From positions 1 to 40,360 of the forward strand of contig JAGWWH010000014.1 of NCBI GenBank assembly GCA_018970485.1: a DNA stretch of 40,360 bases, given 5' to 3'. Below are positions 15,877-25,253 of this stretch, piece by piece (the stretch's first letter is position 1; the number at the start of each line of letters is the position of its first letter). A program made the translations under genes and the position numbers. The notes beneath the pieces were generated by a model that worked only from the letters and a program-made list of their open reading frames with translations, was not told where the DNA came from and made no database searches. Source of the DNA: Pseudomonadota bacterium. GTDB lineage: Bacteria > Pseudomonadota > Alphaproteobacteria > Rickettsiales > UBA1997.

Positions 15877-17304
15877 ATGAAACTCTCAAAAATTCTCGCT
15901 CAAATTAAGACTGAATACACCCTGCCAAGCGGCGTAATTCCTGATGAAGTCGAAGTTGAAGACATCGCAATCGACTCCCGCTTAGTCAAAAAAAATTCCG
16001 TCTTTTTCGCTCTTCCCGGCAAAGAAAAAGACGGCTGCGAATTCATCGAAAGCGCCCTCAAAAACGGCGCCAGTCTAATAATCACCAAGCACGAAGCACC
16101 AAGCACGAAGCACCAATTCCAACTCCTAGTCGAATTCCTAAAAATTTTTTACGCACCGCTTCCAACCAATATCTACGCCATCACCGGCACTAACGGAAAA
16201 ACTTCCACCGCTGAATTCACCCGACAAATTTTAGAATTTTTAGGAAGAAAATCCGCGTCGATCGGAACTCTCGGCGTTGCCTGCGAAGCCTCTATTCAAG
16301 CGCAATTGCAGAACTCATCGCTCACCACTCCTGACATCGTTTCACTCTACAAAAATCTCTCGATTCTGAAAAAAAATGGCGTTGACGATGCTGCCATCGA
16401 AGTGAGTTCAATCGGCTTAGAACAAGGGCGCTCAGCAGGTTTAAAATTTGTCGCAGGAGCATTTACTAACTTCACGCGGGATCACCTCGATTACCACAAA
16501 TCGATGGAAGAATATTTTCGCTGCAAAAGCTTAATCTTCGATCAAGCCGCGTCAGCAGTGCTTAATTCCGATATTCCAGAATTCGAAAAACTAAAAAAAA
16601 TCTGTGACGAGAAAAAATTAGAAGTGATTGAATATGGCCGCAAAGCCCGTGATTTAAGGCTCGAGCAAGATTCATTTTTTTTGTACAAAGAAAAAAAATA
16701 CCAATTTGAACTTTCAGCAAGTGGTGAATTTCAACAATTCAACATGCTCTGCGCCCTTGGAAATGTTATTTCCGCGCACAGCTTGAGCGAGAAAGAATTA
16801 GAAAATTTAGTTAAAAAATTCTCAGATCTTCACTCCGCCGCCGGCAGAATGCAGCTCGTTGCGACCGCGCCAAATCAGGCTAAAATCTACATTGACTTCG
16901 CTCACACTCCTGACGCGCTTACTAATGTTTTACATCTCGCGAGAAAACTCACCACCTCACGCGTCCTTGTTCTCTTTGGCTGCGGAGGAGATCGCGACAA
17001 AACAAAAAGACCAATAATGGGCCGAATCGCTTGCGATCTTGCTGACCTCGTAATCATCACCGACGACAATCCACGCAGCGAAAAACCCGAAGAAATCCGC
17101 GCCGAAATTCTAAAAAATTGTGACTCTAAAAAAACGATCGAGATCAATAATCGCAAGGCTGCAATCGGCCACGCAATAAAACTACTAGAACCCAACGACA
17201 TCCTAATCCTCGCCGGCAAAGGCCACGAAAAATATCAAATAATCGGCAGCGAAAAAACCGAATTCGACGAAGAAAAAATCGTGAGGGAATCTCTGAACAG
17301 CTAG
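15877..17304 (+). CDS. murE: UDP-MurNAc-tripeptide synthetase (meso-diaminopimelate-adding)
   Basis: Cytoplasmic ligase adding the third amino acid to the peptidoglycan stem. The ATP loop AITGTNGKTSTAEF, AAIEVSSIGLEQGR, FTNFTRDHLDYH and FGCGGDRDKTKRP are Mur-ligase motifs. DNPRSEKPEEI carries the DNPR signature of enzymes using meso-diaminopimelate. I start at MKLSKILAQIK (475 residues), because the earlier in-frame ATG at 15862 lies inside the dispersed repeat. A 14-base unit is tandemly repeated at 16084-16116 in the coding region. murC is 5 kb away rather than adjacent. Confidence 0.95.
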   Translation: MKLSKILAQIKTEYTLPSGVIPDEVEVEDIAIDSRLVKKNSVFFALPGKEKDGCEFIESALKNGASLIITKHEAPSTKHQFQLLVEFLKIFYAPLPTNIYAITGTNGKTSTAEFTRQILEFLGRKSASIGTLGVACEASIQAQLQNSSLTTPDIVSLYKNLSILKKNGVDDAAIEVSSIGLEQGRSAGLKFVAGAFTNFTRDHLDYHKSMEEYFRCKSLIFDQAASAVLNSDIPEFEKLKKICDEKKLEVIEYGRKARDLRLEQDSFFLYKEKKYQFELSASGEFQQFNMLCALGNVISAHSLSEKELENLVKKFSDLHSAAGRMQLVATAPNQAKIYIDFAHTPDALTNVLHLARKLTTSRVLVLFGCGGDRDKTKRPIMGRIACDLADLVIITDDNPRSEKPEEIRAEILKNCDSKKTIEINNRKAAIGHAIKLLEPNDILILAGKGHEKYQIIGSEKTEFDEEKIVRESLNS

Positions 17305-17327
17305 ACCAAAACAAACCACCAAAAACC

Positions 17328-17735
17328 ATGAACATACCCGAAGCCACAAAAAACTTTGACGATTGGAATACCCTAAAAAAGAAGTTGGATGAAAATCGCA
17401 GAGCAGTTATTTTTAAAGAGAGAGATGTCTGGTGGTGTAGTATTGGCCTAAATGTAGGACATGAAGAAAATGGTAAGAATCAATTTTTTACCCGACCAGT
17501 TTTGGTAGTTAGAAAATTCAATCGGCATCTATTTTTTGGCATTCCTCTAACAACCAAAATCAAAGAAAATAAATATTACCATCGCATCACTTTCAAAGAT
17601 GAGGGGCAGTGCGCGATGCTTTCTCAGTTAAAAATTTTTGAGAGCAAAAGGATGAGATCGAGAATGGGAGAATTGCCTCACAGGCAATTCAATGAGATCA
17701 GAAAAAAAATCGCAGAGATGATCTTGGGAGAGTAG
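17328..17735 (+). CDS. MazF/PemK-like protein without visible antitoxin
   Basis: A 135-residue protein of the MazF/PemK fold, usually toxins that cleave RNA. After an N-terminal helix rich in charged residues (FDDWNTLKKKLDE, 10-22), the core shows RDVWWCSIGLNVGHEENGKNQFFTRPVLVVRKF (32-64), the IPLTTK strand (72-77) and LSQLKIFESKRM (98-109), typical for the family. Starts 23 bases after murE. No small antitoxin gene is present on either side; the next gene downstream, tgt, faces it. It may be a solitary homologue with a different role, or use an unlinked antitoxin. Confidence 0.75.
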   Translation: MNIPEATKNFDDWNTLKKKLDENRRAVIFKERDVWWCSIGLNVGHEENGKNQFFTRPVLVVRKFNRHLFFGIPLTTKIKENKYYHRITFKDEGQCAMLSQLKIFESKRMRSRMGELPHRQFNEIRKKIAEMILGE

Positions 17736-17737
17736 TC

Positions 17738-17759
17738 AGCCCCTCATTTAAGAGGGGCT
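17738..17759. terminator. Hairpin between convergent mazF-like gene and tgt
   Basis: Stem AGCCCCTC/GAGGGGCT (17738-17745 and 17752-17759) with a 6-base loop starts 2 bases after the MazF-like stop. No clear T-run follows on either strand, so it is a possible terminator or mRNA end-protecting structure. Confidence 0.5.
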
Positions 17760-17812
17760 TCAGTGGCTGATGCCAATTTGTAATTCCATTAAAAATTGGA
17801 TCGCAAACCTTG

Positions 17813-19481
<1,669 letters not shown>

Positions 19482-19488
19482 TCACAAC

Positions 19489-19525
19489 AAGGCCCGCTCG
19501 AATTTTTGGCGGGCCTTATTTTTTC
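19489..19525 (+). terminator. Rho-independent terminator after ccmG
   Basis: Stem AAGGCCCGC (19489-19497) with GCGGGCCTT (19509-19517), an 11-base loop and a following T-rich tract ATTTTTTC. It ends 2 bases before the mature 5' end of tRNA-Cys. Confidence 0.85.
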
Positions 19526-19527
19526 TT

Positions 19528-19599
19528 GGCCGGGTAGCAAAGTGGTAATGCAAGGGCCTGCAAAGCCTTTATTCGCCAGTTCGATTCTGGCCCCGGCCT
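19528..19599 (+). tRNA. tRNA-Cys (anticodon GCA)
   Basis: Acceptor GGCCGGG/CCCGGCC, anticodon loop CTGCAAA with anticodon GCA, and T arm CCAG-TTCGATT-CTGG. Discriminator is T at 19599. CCA is not encoded (CCC follows), unlike the other tRNAs of this window. The gene sits 2 bases after a terminator-like hairpin with no room for its own promoter in between. Confidence 0.93.
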
Positions 19600-19624
19600 C
19601 CCCCACTAAAAGACACTTAATTTC

Positions 19625-19687
19625 CGTCACGCCTCAACAAGCTCAGCATGAATAAGGTGTCACCCTGAGTCTGTCGAAGGGTGATGA
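19625..19687. repeat. cttcgacaagctcag-type repeat upstream of pgi
   Basis: Relative of the repeat at 15785. CTCAACAAGCTCAGCATGA and CACCCTGAGTCTGTCGAAGG form partial inverted repeats. It fills the gap between tRNA-Cys and pgi and reaches almost to the pgi start codon. Confidence 0.7.
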
Positions 19688-19690
19688 TTA

Positions 19691-20911
19691 ATGACTTACA
19701 TGACTCACACTCTCTTCTCTCAGCGCTTCAAAAATATCTCACCAAACAAAAAAATTCAGGCACTTTGCAAAAAATCTGCCGACCTTTTGCGTAAAAAAAT
19801 CAAAGCTTCAGAGCTGGCGGCGATTGAAATTATTTCGTCAAATCGCGACTTGAAAGAATTCGAAAATTTCGCTAAAAAAATTTCTGATTACAAAAAAATT
19901 CTCATCCTCGGAGTAGGTGGATCAAGCCTTGGTGGCAAAACTCTCTCAGCATTAAAATCACAAGAAAAAGTAGAATTTATTGAATCAATCGACCCAGCAA
20001 CTTTGCAAAATTGTTTGTCGAAACTTGATTTCAAAAACACGTTTTTCTTAGTAATCAGCAAATCTGGCGAAACCATCGAAACCATCTGTCAGACCTTGAT
20101 TTTGCTTGACGAATTGCAGCGTCAGAAAATTAAAAATTTCGCTAAACAATTTTTGTTCGTCACCGAATCAGAAAAAAATTCACTCGCAAAAATCGCTAAA
20201 AAAATCGGCGCCGAAATCACTCCACATTCTGACAAAATCGGCGGCAGATATTCTTGCTTTTCAATCGTCGGCCTTTTGCCTGCAATGCTTGTAGGGCTCG
20301 ACGCAAAAAAAATTCGCGGTGGTGCAAAAAAAGTTCTGCAAGATTTTTTGAGTGGCGAAGAAATCAGCAATTCTTGCGCGATTCAGCTCACTGCTTTTGA
20401 ACAAGGTTTTAACAGCAACGTCGTAATGCCTTACATTGACCAATTGAAAAATTTCACTGATTGGTACAGACAACTTTGGGCGGAATCTCTCGGTAAAAAT
20501 GGTTTTGGCTCAACCCCGATCAACTCAATGGGGACGGTAGATCAACACAGTCAGCTCCAACTTTATCTCGACGGTCCGAAAGATAAATTTTTCACCTTCA
20601 TTACCGCAAAAAAACATCGCCAAGATTTCGAGATTAAAGATTTAGTCGGCTGCGAAACTTTGTTTGGTGGAAAAAAATTAAGCGAAATTGTTGGCGTTGA
20701 ACAAGAGACGACGATCGAAGTTTTAAATCAGAAAAATTTGCCGATTCGCATTTTTGAAACCGTGAAATTCGACGAAGAAGTTTTGGGCGGCCTAATGATG
20801 CAGATGTTTTTGGAGACCATTTTAATTGCTTACGTTAAAGGCATTAATCCTTTCGATCAGCCAGCGGTTGAGTTACGAAAAAACCTCGCAAAAAAACTTC
20901 TGAAGAACTGA
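19691..20911 (+). CDS. pgi: Glucose-6-phosphate isomerase
   Basis: Interconverts glucose-6-phosphate and fructose-6-phosphate. At 406 residues it belongs to the shorter bacterial Pgi type. Sugar-phosphate-binding motifs are LGVGGSSLGGKTLSA, the SIS-domain VISKSGETIET and the family signature GTVDQHSQLQLYLDG; the catalytic glutamate is in WAESLGKNG. An alternative start three codons later (MTHTLF) is possible. The stop codon lies inside a 28-base perfect palindrome. With tpiA in the window this supports a working glycolytic or gluconeogenic route, unlike Rickettsiaceae. Confidence 0.95.
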   Translation: MTYMTHTLFSQRFKNISPNKKIQALCKKSADLLRKKIKASELAAIEIISSNRDLKEFENFAKKISDYKKILILGVGGSSLGGKTLSALKSQEKVEFIESIDPATLQNCLSKLDFKNTFFLVISKSGETIETICQTLILLDELQRQKIKNFAKQFLFVTESEKNSLAKIAKKIGAEITPHSDKIGGRYSCFSIVGLLPAMLVGLDAKKIRGGAKKVLQDFLSGEEISNSCAIQLTAFEQGFNSNVVMPYIDQLKNFTDWYRQLWAESLGKNGFGSTPINSMGTVDQHSQLQLYLDGPKDKFFTFITAKKHRQDFEIKDLVGCETLFGGKKLSEIVGVEQETTIEVLNQKNLPIRIFETVKFDEEVLGGLMMQMFLETILIAYVKGINPFDQPAVELRKNLAKKLLKN

Positions 20912-20936
20912 ATTTTCGACTCGAGTCGAAAATTCA
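20909..20936. repeat. Perfect palindrome with GACTCGAGTC core (copy 2)
   Basis: A 28-base perfect inverted repeat, TGAATTTTC then GACTCGAGTC then GAAAATTCA, centred between 20922 and 20923 and overlapping the pgi stop. It shares its core and flanks with the copy at 5355-5376; the pair next to the core is C-G here and A-T there, preserving symmetry. Confidence 0.9.
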
Positions 20937-21009
20937 AGAAAAAAACCTGCCAAACCTTGTCAGATAAGGCTTCAAGCCAGATCAAAAAACACCTCAAAAA
21001 TTGCAAAAA

Positions 21010-21504
21010 ATGACTGAGAAAAAATCTCTAATTTTACTTCTCTTCGCCGCAATTCTTGCCCTCATTTCTGCTTACATTTCGCAATTCGTTTTTGACTACC
21101 AACCTTGCATTTTGTGCCTCTACCAACGCGCACCATTTTTTGCCGTAATTACTCTTTCTTCGCTCTCACTAATCACCAAAAAGTTTCAAAAAATCGCCGT
21201 AATTTTTTGTGTAATTTTTCTGACAATTAATTCTGGAATTGCCTTTTACCACGTCGGAGTTGAGCAGAAAATTTTTGCCGGACCAACAACGTGCGCGTCC
21301 TCTAATCTCAACGATTTCGACAATTTAGAAGATCTAAAAAATGCCCTCGAAAAAACTAAAGCTGTGCGCTGCGACGAGCCGCAATTTTTCTTCCTTGGAC
21401 TTTCAATGGCAGCTTGGAATGCAATTTACTGCGCCACTTTAGCGCTTTATTTCAGGCTCAATTTTAAGCTTCGGACAAACCGACTTCGAGCAGTCAACAA
21501 GTAG
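21010..21504 (+). CDS. dsbB: Disulfide bond formation protein B
   Basis: Membrane protein that reoxidises DsbA and passes electrons to quinone. The 164-residue protein has four hydrophobic segments. The first cysteine pair is CILC in YQPCILCLYQRAPF; the second pair, in the second periplasmic loop, is TTCASS and VRCDEP. I start at MTEKKSLILLL; an upstream TTG at 21001 would add three residues. The last 66 bases overlap the convergent ZnuA-like gene. It may work together with CcmG encoded nearby in thiol control of the periplasm. Confidence 0.9.
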   Translation: MTEKKSLILLLFAAILALISAYISQFVFDYQPCILCLYQRAPFFAVITLSSLSLITKKFQKIAVIFCVIFLTINSGIAFYHVGVEQKIFAGPTTCASSNLNDFDNLEDLKNALEKTKAVRCDEPQFFFLGLSMAAWNAIYCATLALYFRLNFKLRTNRLRAVNK

Positions 21505-22338
21505 TGAATTAATCGTCGTTGAAAAGAGAGAGAAAAGATCCGCTGAATTAGCTGCGCCGCCAATCGTAAAGGGCAAAAGAATGATTCTGGTTTTGGTTTT
21601 TTCACTCAGCCACAAAATCGGTTTTTTGTCTTCGTAATTAGCAAAAATAATCGCTTGCGCTGGATTGTTTTTCAGCTCGGCAACAATTTCATTTAGACGC
21701 TGATTGTTTGCGACGTAACTTTTTTGTGTGTCGATTTTTGCCGCAATTTCTAAGCCAAGCCACTTCACTAATTCCGCCCAAGAATCGTCGCTAACCACAA
21801 CCCGCATTCCCTTGATTGGCGAGGCCGCCTTCTCCCACAGCTCGATCGAATTTTCCCATTTTGTTGAAAATTTTTCGTAAGATTTTTGGTAAAAATTTGC
21901 ATTGATTGCGTCGAGTAATTTGAGTCTGCGCGTCAACTCCTGAGCAATTGGCAAAATATTGTGCGGATTTAAATGCGGACGCGGCAAAACTTTCCTGTCA
22001 CTAACCTTATCGCCGTAAACCAAGAGCAGAGCCTCTGGATTGCTTCTGACCACTACATTGTTACTTTCTTCAATCGCTCTCTTTAGCCACTTCTGTTCGA
22101 GTCCACCGCCGGTACAAAAAACCAAATCAGCCGTACGAATCACGCTAACTACGCCATTAGTTACGCGCACATTTACCGGATTTTCTTGCGCCACCGTTGC
22201 AATTAAAATCTGCGCTTTATTGCCAGCAATCTCCCTTGCCAAACTAGCCCACTCCGGCTCGCAGGCGTAAATGGTAATTCTTGCTTCAGCGATTTTTGCA
22301 AAGAAAAAACTAAGCAAAATAAAAATTGAGATTCTCAT
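21439..22338 (-). CDS. ZnuA-like metal ABC transporter binding protein, altered metal site
   Basis: Periplasmic solute-binding protein of the zinc/manganese cluster (299 residues, signal peptide ending AEA about residue 19). The fold is recognised by YACEPEWASLAREIAG, ADLVFCTGGGLEQKWL, PHLNPHNILPIAQELTRRL and DSWAELVKWLGLEIAAKID. The usual paired histidine region after the first strand reads QENPVNVRV, and the histidine before the usual WxxLxxWLGL segment is replaced in VVVSDDSW. H122 and H126 remain. Either the metal specificity differs or binding is weakened. Permease and ATPase genes are not adjacent. Overlaps dsbB tail to tail. Confidence 0.7.
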   Translation of the reverse strand: MRISIFILLSFFFAKIAEARITIYACEPEWASLAREIAGNKAQILIATVAQENPVNVRVTNGVVSVIRTADLVFCTGGGLEQKWLKRAIEESNNVVVRSNPEALLLVYGDKVSDRKVLPRPHLNPHNILPIAQELTRRLKLLDAINANFYQKSYEKFSTKWENSIELWEKAASPIKGMRVVVSDDSWAELVKWLGLEIAAKIDTQKSYVANNQRLNEIVAELKNNPAQAIIFANYEDKKPILWLSEKTKTRIILLPFTIGGAANSADLFSLFSTTINSLLVDCSKSVCPKLKIEPEIKR

Positions 22339-22349
22339 TTTAAAAAAAA

Positions 22350-22384
22350 TTCACGCGTTGGAAACTGATTTTAGTTTTAACCCC
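22350..22384 (+). promoter_or_regulatory. Possible promoter of fabZ-lpxA
   Basis: -35 TTCACG (22350-22355), 16-base spacer and -10 TAGTTT (22372-22377), followed by TAACCCC. The box is less GC-rich than at the other sites. The leader to fabZ would be only about 13 bases. Confidence 0.35.
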
Positions 22385-22397
22385 AAAGACTTCACAA

Positions 22398-22856
22398 ATG
22401 ACAATCCTCAACATTGAAAAGATTCTTAAATCGCTGCCGCACCGCTACCCACTTCTTCTCGTCGATAAAGTTATTGAACTCGAAATCGGCAAAAAAATCG
22501 TCGCGATCAAGAACGTAACTTTTAACGAACCACATTTTCTTGGACATTTTCCGGATCACCCAATCATGCCAGGAGTTCTGATTATTGAAGCGATGGCGCA
22601 GGCTGGAGCTTTGATGGTCACTGCCGCTCCCGGTTTTAAAGCTGAAGAAAAGTTGGTTTATTTCATGTCGATTGACGGCGCGAAATTTAGAAAACCGGTA
22701 ATTCCTGGTGATGTTTTAGAATTGCACATCGAGGTCGTACAAAATCGCGGACCAGTGTGGAAGCTCTCCGCTGTAGCGATGGTTGACGGACAAAAAGTTT
22801 CTGAAGCACAACTTTCAGCAATGATTGTCGACAAGAATCCCGAGGAGAAAAAATAA
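22398..22856 (+). CDS. fabZ: 3-hydroxyacyl-[acyl-carrier-protein] dehydratase FabZ
   Basis: Dehydratase of fatty-acid elongation (152 residues, hot-dog fold). The active-site helix region reads HFLGHFPDHPIMPGVLIIEAMAQAGA, with the catalytic histidine at H50 and glutamate at E64. The N-terminal ILKSLPHRYPLLLVDKV is also typical. The stop codon overlaps the lpxA start (TAATG), the usual fabZ-lpxA pairing that balances fatty-acid and lipid A synthesis. The genes lpxD and lpxB, often in the same cluster, are not here. Confidence 0.97.
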   Translation: MTILNIEKILKSLPHRYPLLLVDKVIELEIGKKIVAIKNVTFNEPHFLGHFPDHPIMPGVLIIEAMAQAGALMVTAAPGFKAEEKLVYFMSIDGAKFRKPVIPGDVLELHIEVVQNRGPVWKLSAVAMVDGQKVSEAQLSAMIVDKNPEEKK

Positions 22857-23659
22857 TGACGGCAAAAATTCATCCAAGCGCACTAGTCAGCGCAAAGGCG
22901 CAAATCGGTGCCAATGTTGAGATCGGAGCTTTTTCAATTATTGGTGACGAAGTAAAAATCGGCGAAGGCACGGTGATTAAATCACACGTCGTGATCGAAG
23001 GCGACACAACAATCGGCAAGCACAACACGATCTTTCCCTTCGCCTCAATTGGGCTCGCACCACAAGATTTAAAATTTCGCGGTGAGAAATCGAAAGTTGT
23101 AATCGGCGACAATAATTCCATTCGCGAACACGTAACAATTCACCTCGGCACGCAAGACGGAACAATGCTTACACAAATCGGCAGTAATTGTTTGCTGATG
23201 GTTGGGGTGCACATTGCGCACGATTGTGTCGTTGGTGATCACGTCATTCTCGCCAATAATGCCACGCTTGCAGGACACGTTGTCTTAGGAGATCACGTCG
23301 TGATTGGCGGACTTTCTGCACTACACCAATTCGTTCGTGTTGGCGCTGGAGCGATGATTGGCGGCATGTCAGGCGTTGAGCACGACGTCATTCCAAATGG
23401 CTTAGTAATGGGCGAGCGCGCTTCGCTTGCAGGATTAAATCTTGTCGGAATGAAGCGCCGCGGCATCGATCGCGACGACATCCACGCAATACGCAACTTC
23501 TACAAAAAAGTTTTTTCCGACAACGAAAAAAGTTTTTCGCTGCGAGTTGCGGAAGCCTCTCAAGAGTTTGAAAGCAAAGTGGTTCAAGAAATTGTGACTT
23601 TCGTAAAATCAGAATCTGCGCGCTCTTTTTGTCAGCCGAAAGAAAATCCTAATTCTTAA
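22856..23659 (+). CDS. lpxA: UDP-N-acetylglucosamine acyltransferase
   Basis: Catalyses the first step of lipid A synthesis, acylating UDP-GlcNAc. The 267-residue protein is built of left-handed beta-helix hexapeptide repeats (IHPSALVSAKAQIGANVEIGAFSIIG and following). The catalytic histidine is H122 in VHIAHDCVVGDH. The C-terminal helices include GLNLVGMKRRGIDRDDIHAIRNFYKKVF, diagnostic for LpxA. A good Shine-Dalgarno sequence GAGGAG precedes the start, one of few in the window. Presence indicates that the organism makes lipid A. Confidence 0.97.
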   Translation: MTAKIHPSALVSAKAQIGANVEIGAFSIIGDEVKIGEGTVIKSHVVIEGDTTIGKHNTIFPFASIGLAPQDLKFRGEKSKVVIGDNNSIREHVTIHLGTQDGTMLTQIGSNCLLMVGVHIAHDCVVGDHVILANNATLAGHVVLGDHVVIGGLSALHQFVRVGAGAMIGGMSGVEHDVIPNGLVMGERASLAGLNLVGMKRRGIDRDDIHAIRNFYKKVFSDNEKSFSLRVAEASQEFESKVVQEIVTFVKSESARSFCQPKENPNS

Positions 23660-23662
23660 AAA

Positions 23663-23720
23663 AACTCTTCGACAAGCTCAGAGTGACCCGCGCGGTCATG
23701 CCAAGCTTGTAGAAGCACGA
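23663..23720. repeat. cttcgacaagctcag-type repeat upstream of dnaQ
   Basis: Third member of this family: CTCTTCGACAAGCTCAGAGTGAC on the left and CATGCCAAGCTTGTAGAAGCA on the right, around a CCGCGCGG core. It lies between lpxA and dnaQ, ending 7 bases before the dnaQ start. Confidence 0.7.
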
Positions 23721-23727
23721 TTAAAAT

Positions 23728-24420
23728 ATGCGCGAACTCTGTCTCGACACTGAAACTACTGGCCTCGATCCGCGCAGCGGTGACCGCGTGATTGAAATCG
23801 CCGTGGTCGAAATGGTTAATAAAGTTAAGACGGGAAATGTTTTTCACACCTACATCAATCCTAGGCGCGAGGTGCCCCAAGAGGCTTTTAATATTCACGG
23901 CATCTCCACCACATTTCTAAAAGACAAACCAGTTTTTGATCACATTGCACAGAAATTTTTGGATTTCCTTGAGGGCGGAACGCTGGTCATTCACAACGCT
24001 GCTTTCGACCTAAAATTTCTAAATTACGAACTTACTTTGCTTGGGCTTCCGGCTCTCGACACAACTAAAGTTGTCGATTCATTAAAAATCGCGCGCCAAA
24101 AATTTCCTGGCGCGCCCGCCTCCCTTGATGCTCTCTGTCGTAGATTCGCAATCGATCTTTCTAAAAGAACAAAACACGGAGCGCTGTTAGACGCCGAGCT
24201 GCTTTGCGAAGTTTACATTGAATTAATGGGTGGCGCGCAAACTGGCTTTGGATTTGACGCGGCTAAAATAGAAGCGAAGAGAATTGAGCTAGAAAAATCC
24301 GCCTCCGCTAAAAACAAAAACATCTTACCGAAACGCGATTTTCCTGTGTCAGAGGATGATTTAAAGCTGCACCAAGAGTTTGTAACCAAACACATTAAAG
24401 GAAATTTTTGGGGCTATTAG
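23728..24420 (+). CDS. dnaQ: DNA polymerase III epsilon subunit (3'-5' exonuclease)
   Basis: Proofreading subunit of the replicative polymerase (230 residues). DEDDh exonuclease motifs are LDTETTGLDP (Exo I, 6-15), VIHNAAFDLKFLNYEL (Exo II) and KRTKHGALLDAELLCEVY (Exo III with histidine and aspartate). The C-terminal tail (HQEFVTKHIKGNFW) would contact the polymerase alpha subunit. Its stop overlaps the tpiA stop from the other strand by 4 bases. A dispersed repeat fills the upstream gap. Confidence 0.95.
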   Translation: MRELCLDTETTGLDPRSGDRVIEIAVVEMVNKVKTGNVFHTYINPRREVPQEAFNIHGISTTFLKDKPVFDHIAQKFLDFLEGGTLVIHNAAFDLKFLNYELTLLGLPALDTTKVVDSLKIARQKFPGAPASLDALCRRFAIDLSKRTKHGALLDAELLCEVYIELMGGAQTGFGFDAAKIEAKRIELEKSASAKNKNILPKRDFPVSEDDLKLHQEFVTKHIKGNFWGY

Positions 24421-25253
24421 TCCGAAACCAAGTTGCTCAGTGCAATTTTCACGAACTCTTCGGAATCAAGGCTCGCCTTACCCACCAGCAATCCATCTAC
24501 ATTGGCAACAGCGAGAATTTCTTGAGAATTTTTTGAAGTAACCGAACCGCCGTAAAGAGTAAAACATTCTTTGCCGACGGTATTTTTAATAAAATTAATC
24601 ATCTCGGCGATCTGCTCCAATGTTGGGATGACGCCGGTTCCAATTGACCAAATTGGCTCGTAAGCAATTACTAATTTCTTAAAAATTACGTCCGCAGGAA
24701 CTGATTTTAGTAATTGCTGACGCACAAATTCGAGATGCTCACCGCGATCACGCGTCTCTTTATTTTCACCAACACAAATAATCGGGATTAAATCTTCAGC
24801 GAGTGCAGAGCGAACTTTTTTTGCGACCATTTCGTCATTTTCAAAATGCTGTGCACGACGTTCGGAATGACCGAGAATTACGTAATGACAACCGACTTTC
24901 TTTAGCAAAGAAGCACTTACATCTCCGGTGAAAGATCCAGATTTTTCGAAATGACAATCTTGTCCTCCGAGTTTGATTGGACGAGAATTTAAAACGATTT
25001 CATTGAGTTCTTCTGCGGCAAAATCTTCGATTTTCCTACCCTCTTTGTCGGCAAATTTTTCAAGAAATTGGAAGCCGTCTTCCATCAATTCTGAATCAAT
25101 GTAATCGAGTAAAATCGTCGGTGGGCAAAGCACCATTTCAACATTTTTTAAGAAGTCATATTGACGCGCGTAATGCTCAAGGAAGTTATCAAGCCAATTG
25201 TCTGCTTCGTCGAAATCGTGATTCATTTTCCAGTTTGCTGCGATGATTTTCAT
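24417..25253 (-). CDS. tpiA: Triosephosphate isomerase
   Basis: Glycolytic enzyme (278 residues, longer than the usual 250). Catalytic residues are K9 in AANWKMN, H129 in ILGHSERR and E199 in AYEPIWSIGTG; the phosphate loop LYGGSV follows. The extra length is a charged insertion of roughly 25-30 residues between about 53 and 88 (SELMEDGFQFLEKFADKEGR and beyond), after the second barrel strand and before GGQDCH. The start overlaps the rnd stop by 4 bases. All catalytic residues are intact, so it should be active. Confidence 0.96.
   Translation of the reverse strand: MKIIAANWKMNHDFDEADNWLDNFLEHYARQYDFLKNVEMVLCPPTILLDYIDSELMEDGFQFLEKFADKEGRKIEDFAAEELNEIVLNSRPIKLGGQDCHFEKSGSFTGDVSASLLKKVGCHYVILGHSERRAQHFENDEMVAKKVRSALAEDLIPIICVGENKETRDRGEHLEFVRQQLLKSVPADVIFKKLVIAYEPIWSIGTGVIPTLEQIAEMINFIKNTVGKECFTLYGGSVTSKNSQEILAVANVDGLLVGKASLDSEEFVKIALSNLVSD

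Noticed and set aside
20909-20936. Palindrome after pgi as a Rho-independent terminator
   Set aside because: There is no loop and no T-run follows on the plus strand; an A-rich stretch follows instead.
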